A stretch of DNA of 64,000 nt from Eutreptiella sp. 'Long Island Sound 2002' (taxonomy: Eukaryota; Euglenozoa; Euglenophyceae; Eutreptiales; Eutreptiaceae): NCBI GenBank assembly GCA_964036045.1, contig OZ038385.1, forward strand, positions 22,767,813 through 22,831,812, given 5' to 3'. The notes below the pieces were generated by a model. It made no database searches and was not told the origin of the DNA. It saw only the letters and a list, made by a program, of their open reading frames with translations. A program made the position numbers and the translations under genes. Numbering within the stretch: position 1 is the first letter of the stretch; each line of letters starts with the position of its first letter. Positions 63,079-64,000 of this stretch are shown here, piece after piece.

Positions 63079-63264
63079 CTCCAGCTGCGTGAGCTCGTCA
63101 GACAACAGTCGCACCTCGTCCAGCGCCTCGTCGTGCCGTACCCGGGCCCCAGCCAGACCCGTGGCCCGCAGCATCGTGGGGACTCGCTGTTCTCGCAGTG
63201 TCTTTTCTTTCAAGTGCGAGAGCTTCGCGCGCAGAGCCCTCACTTGCACTGCGTGCGCGCGCAC
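63079..63264 (-). CDS. Coiled-coil exon, 62 codons
   Basis: Bounded by an acceptor (CACGTCTCGCAG, plus-strand 63265-63276) and a donor (CTGGAG/GTGCGT, plus-strand 63073-63078 intronic). Length 186 bases, phase 0 at both ends. Reads VRAHAVQVRALRAKLSHLKE, KTLREQRVPTMLRATGLAG, ARVRHDEALDEVRLLSDEL, TQLE. Two helical segments with hydrophobic residues at heptad a/d positions (V-x-x-L-x-x-K-L-x-x-L and L-x-x-V-x-L-L-x-x-E-L-x-x-L) flank a short linker. G/C-rich third positions support coding. It is probably an internal exon of a host structural or adaptor protein; no family recognised. Confidence 0.5.
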
Positions 63265-64000
63265 CTGCGAGACGTGGCGCGGGACACCACTGGCCCCCCC
63301 TGAACGGCGGCGCGGCACGTGTGCCTAGGCCCTCGTGTTGGCAGGGGACGGTTGCAAAGGCCGCCGGAGAAGGCCCGGTTGGCCGAGGCATAGGCCCTCT
63401 GATCACGCTGTGGGAGGGTGTGTTGCCCACTCAGCGTTCTGTTGCTTTGGTGCATCGTTTTGTCTGGACGTGCGCGCCCACTTTCCGCCGCCCACTTCCA
63501 GAACGCCTGCCCCAAACGAGCCCCACGGGGGCCAGGGGGGGTATGGGCCACCCCACAAACGTACCTCCACACAATCCCCACGACGTCGTGCTGATGATTC
63601 GGAGGTGTGGATCGCGGGGCAGAAACTGTTGCCGCCCGTTTTCAAGCCAAAACAAGCCGCTGCACTGCCCTTTGAGATAGACTCGTCATGGGGGGGGCCA
63701 GTTCCTTCAGCCCAAGTTTCCGGGGGCTCGAACGCCTCCCCCCGCCCCCGGCCAATCCCGGGGAGGCCTCGATTAAAGGCTGTGGGGTCCTCTTGATCCT
63801 CCTGCTTCCCCTTCCCTCTTCAATTGCGACCGCCGGCCGATTCAATGGATCATAATACCACATAAAAATGTGACAAATAATTTTATCGGATCCAGGGCCC
63901 CGGGAGCCCCCAGCAGCGGACGAAATGTGGCACAAGGGCCGGGGAGCAAAGCATGCACACAGTTTGTGGGGGGCGTGCAACGATGGGGTATTGCTGGGAC
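63265..64000. other. Right edge, no firm gene
   Basis: Should contain upstream exons of the coiled-coil gene if that gene is real, but no other exon stands out. Frames on both strands are long only because of GC content. Confidence 0.3.

Noticed and set aside
1-64000. CRISPR arrays, bacterial operons, rRNA genes
   Set aside because: No regularly spaced short direct repeats with unique spacers, no compact gene runs and no rRNA-like conserved blocks were seen.

Overview
This window looks like a repeat-dominated stretch of a eukaryotic nuclear genome. I see no operons, no Shine-Dalgarno-led gene runs, no rRNA gene and no convincing tRNA. What I do see is short coding pieces bounded by plausible GT/AG splice signals, decayed DNA and non-LTR transposon genes, many micro- and minisatellites, short telomere-like tracts (TTTAGG and TTAGGG types) and dozens of very long poly-G/poly-C runs. 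A protist or alga with a large, transposon-fossil-rich genome fits best. I cannot name the lineage from sequence alone.

Layout. (1) 0-3.9 kb holds decayed element genes: Cys-rich PHD/RING-like fingers on both strands and an Ulp1-like (C48) peptidase frame. (2) 3.9-9.6 kb is a young macrosatellite of a 1323-bp unit (part B about 258 bp plus part A about 1065 bp). Its first unit is split by a 1.67-kb segment carrying the last exon of a GDSL/SGNH esterase. (3) 9.6-12 kb is AT-richer and almost featureless. (4) 12-25.2 kb is a patchwork: two members of a small beta-rich-looking domain family, two DDE-transposase C-terminal remnants on opposite strands, a ~570-bp foldback element and an AAGTGACGGT-plus-poly-G motif that recurs. 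(5) 25-40 kb is mostly noncoding, with short coding-looking islands. (6) 39.85-42.3 kb is an AT-rich island with a different decayed element gene. (7) 43.5-45 kb holds the best host-gene candidate, a large Ser/Pro-rich exon on the minus strand with a clear splice donor. (8) 46-61 kb contains several interleaved dispersed or tandem repeat families, a minus-strand LINE-like reverse transcriptase fossil and a third Cys-rich finger gene. (9) 62-63.3 kb holds a palindrome cluster and a 62-codon coiled-coil exon.

Few complete genes are visible. Most coding features are single exons or fragments with in-frame stops, so functional statements are limited to domain-level resemblance. I could run no database search; each assignment rests on motifs that I read directly.
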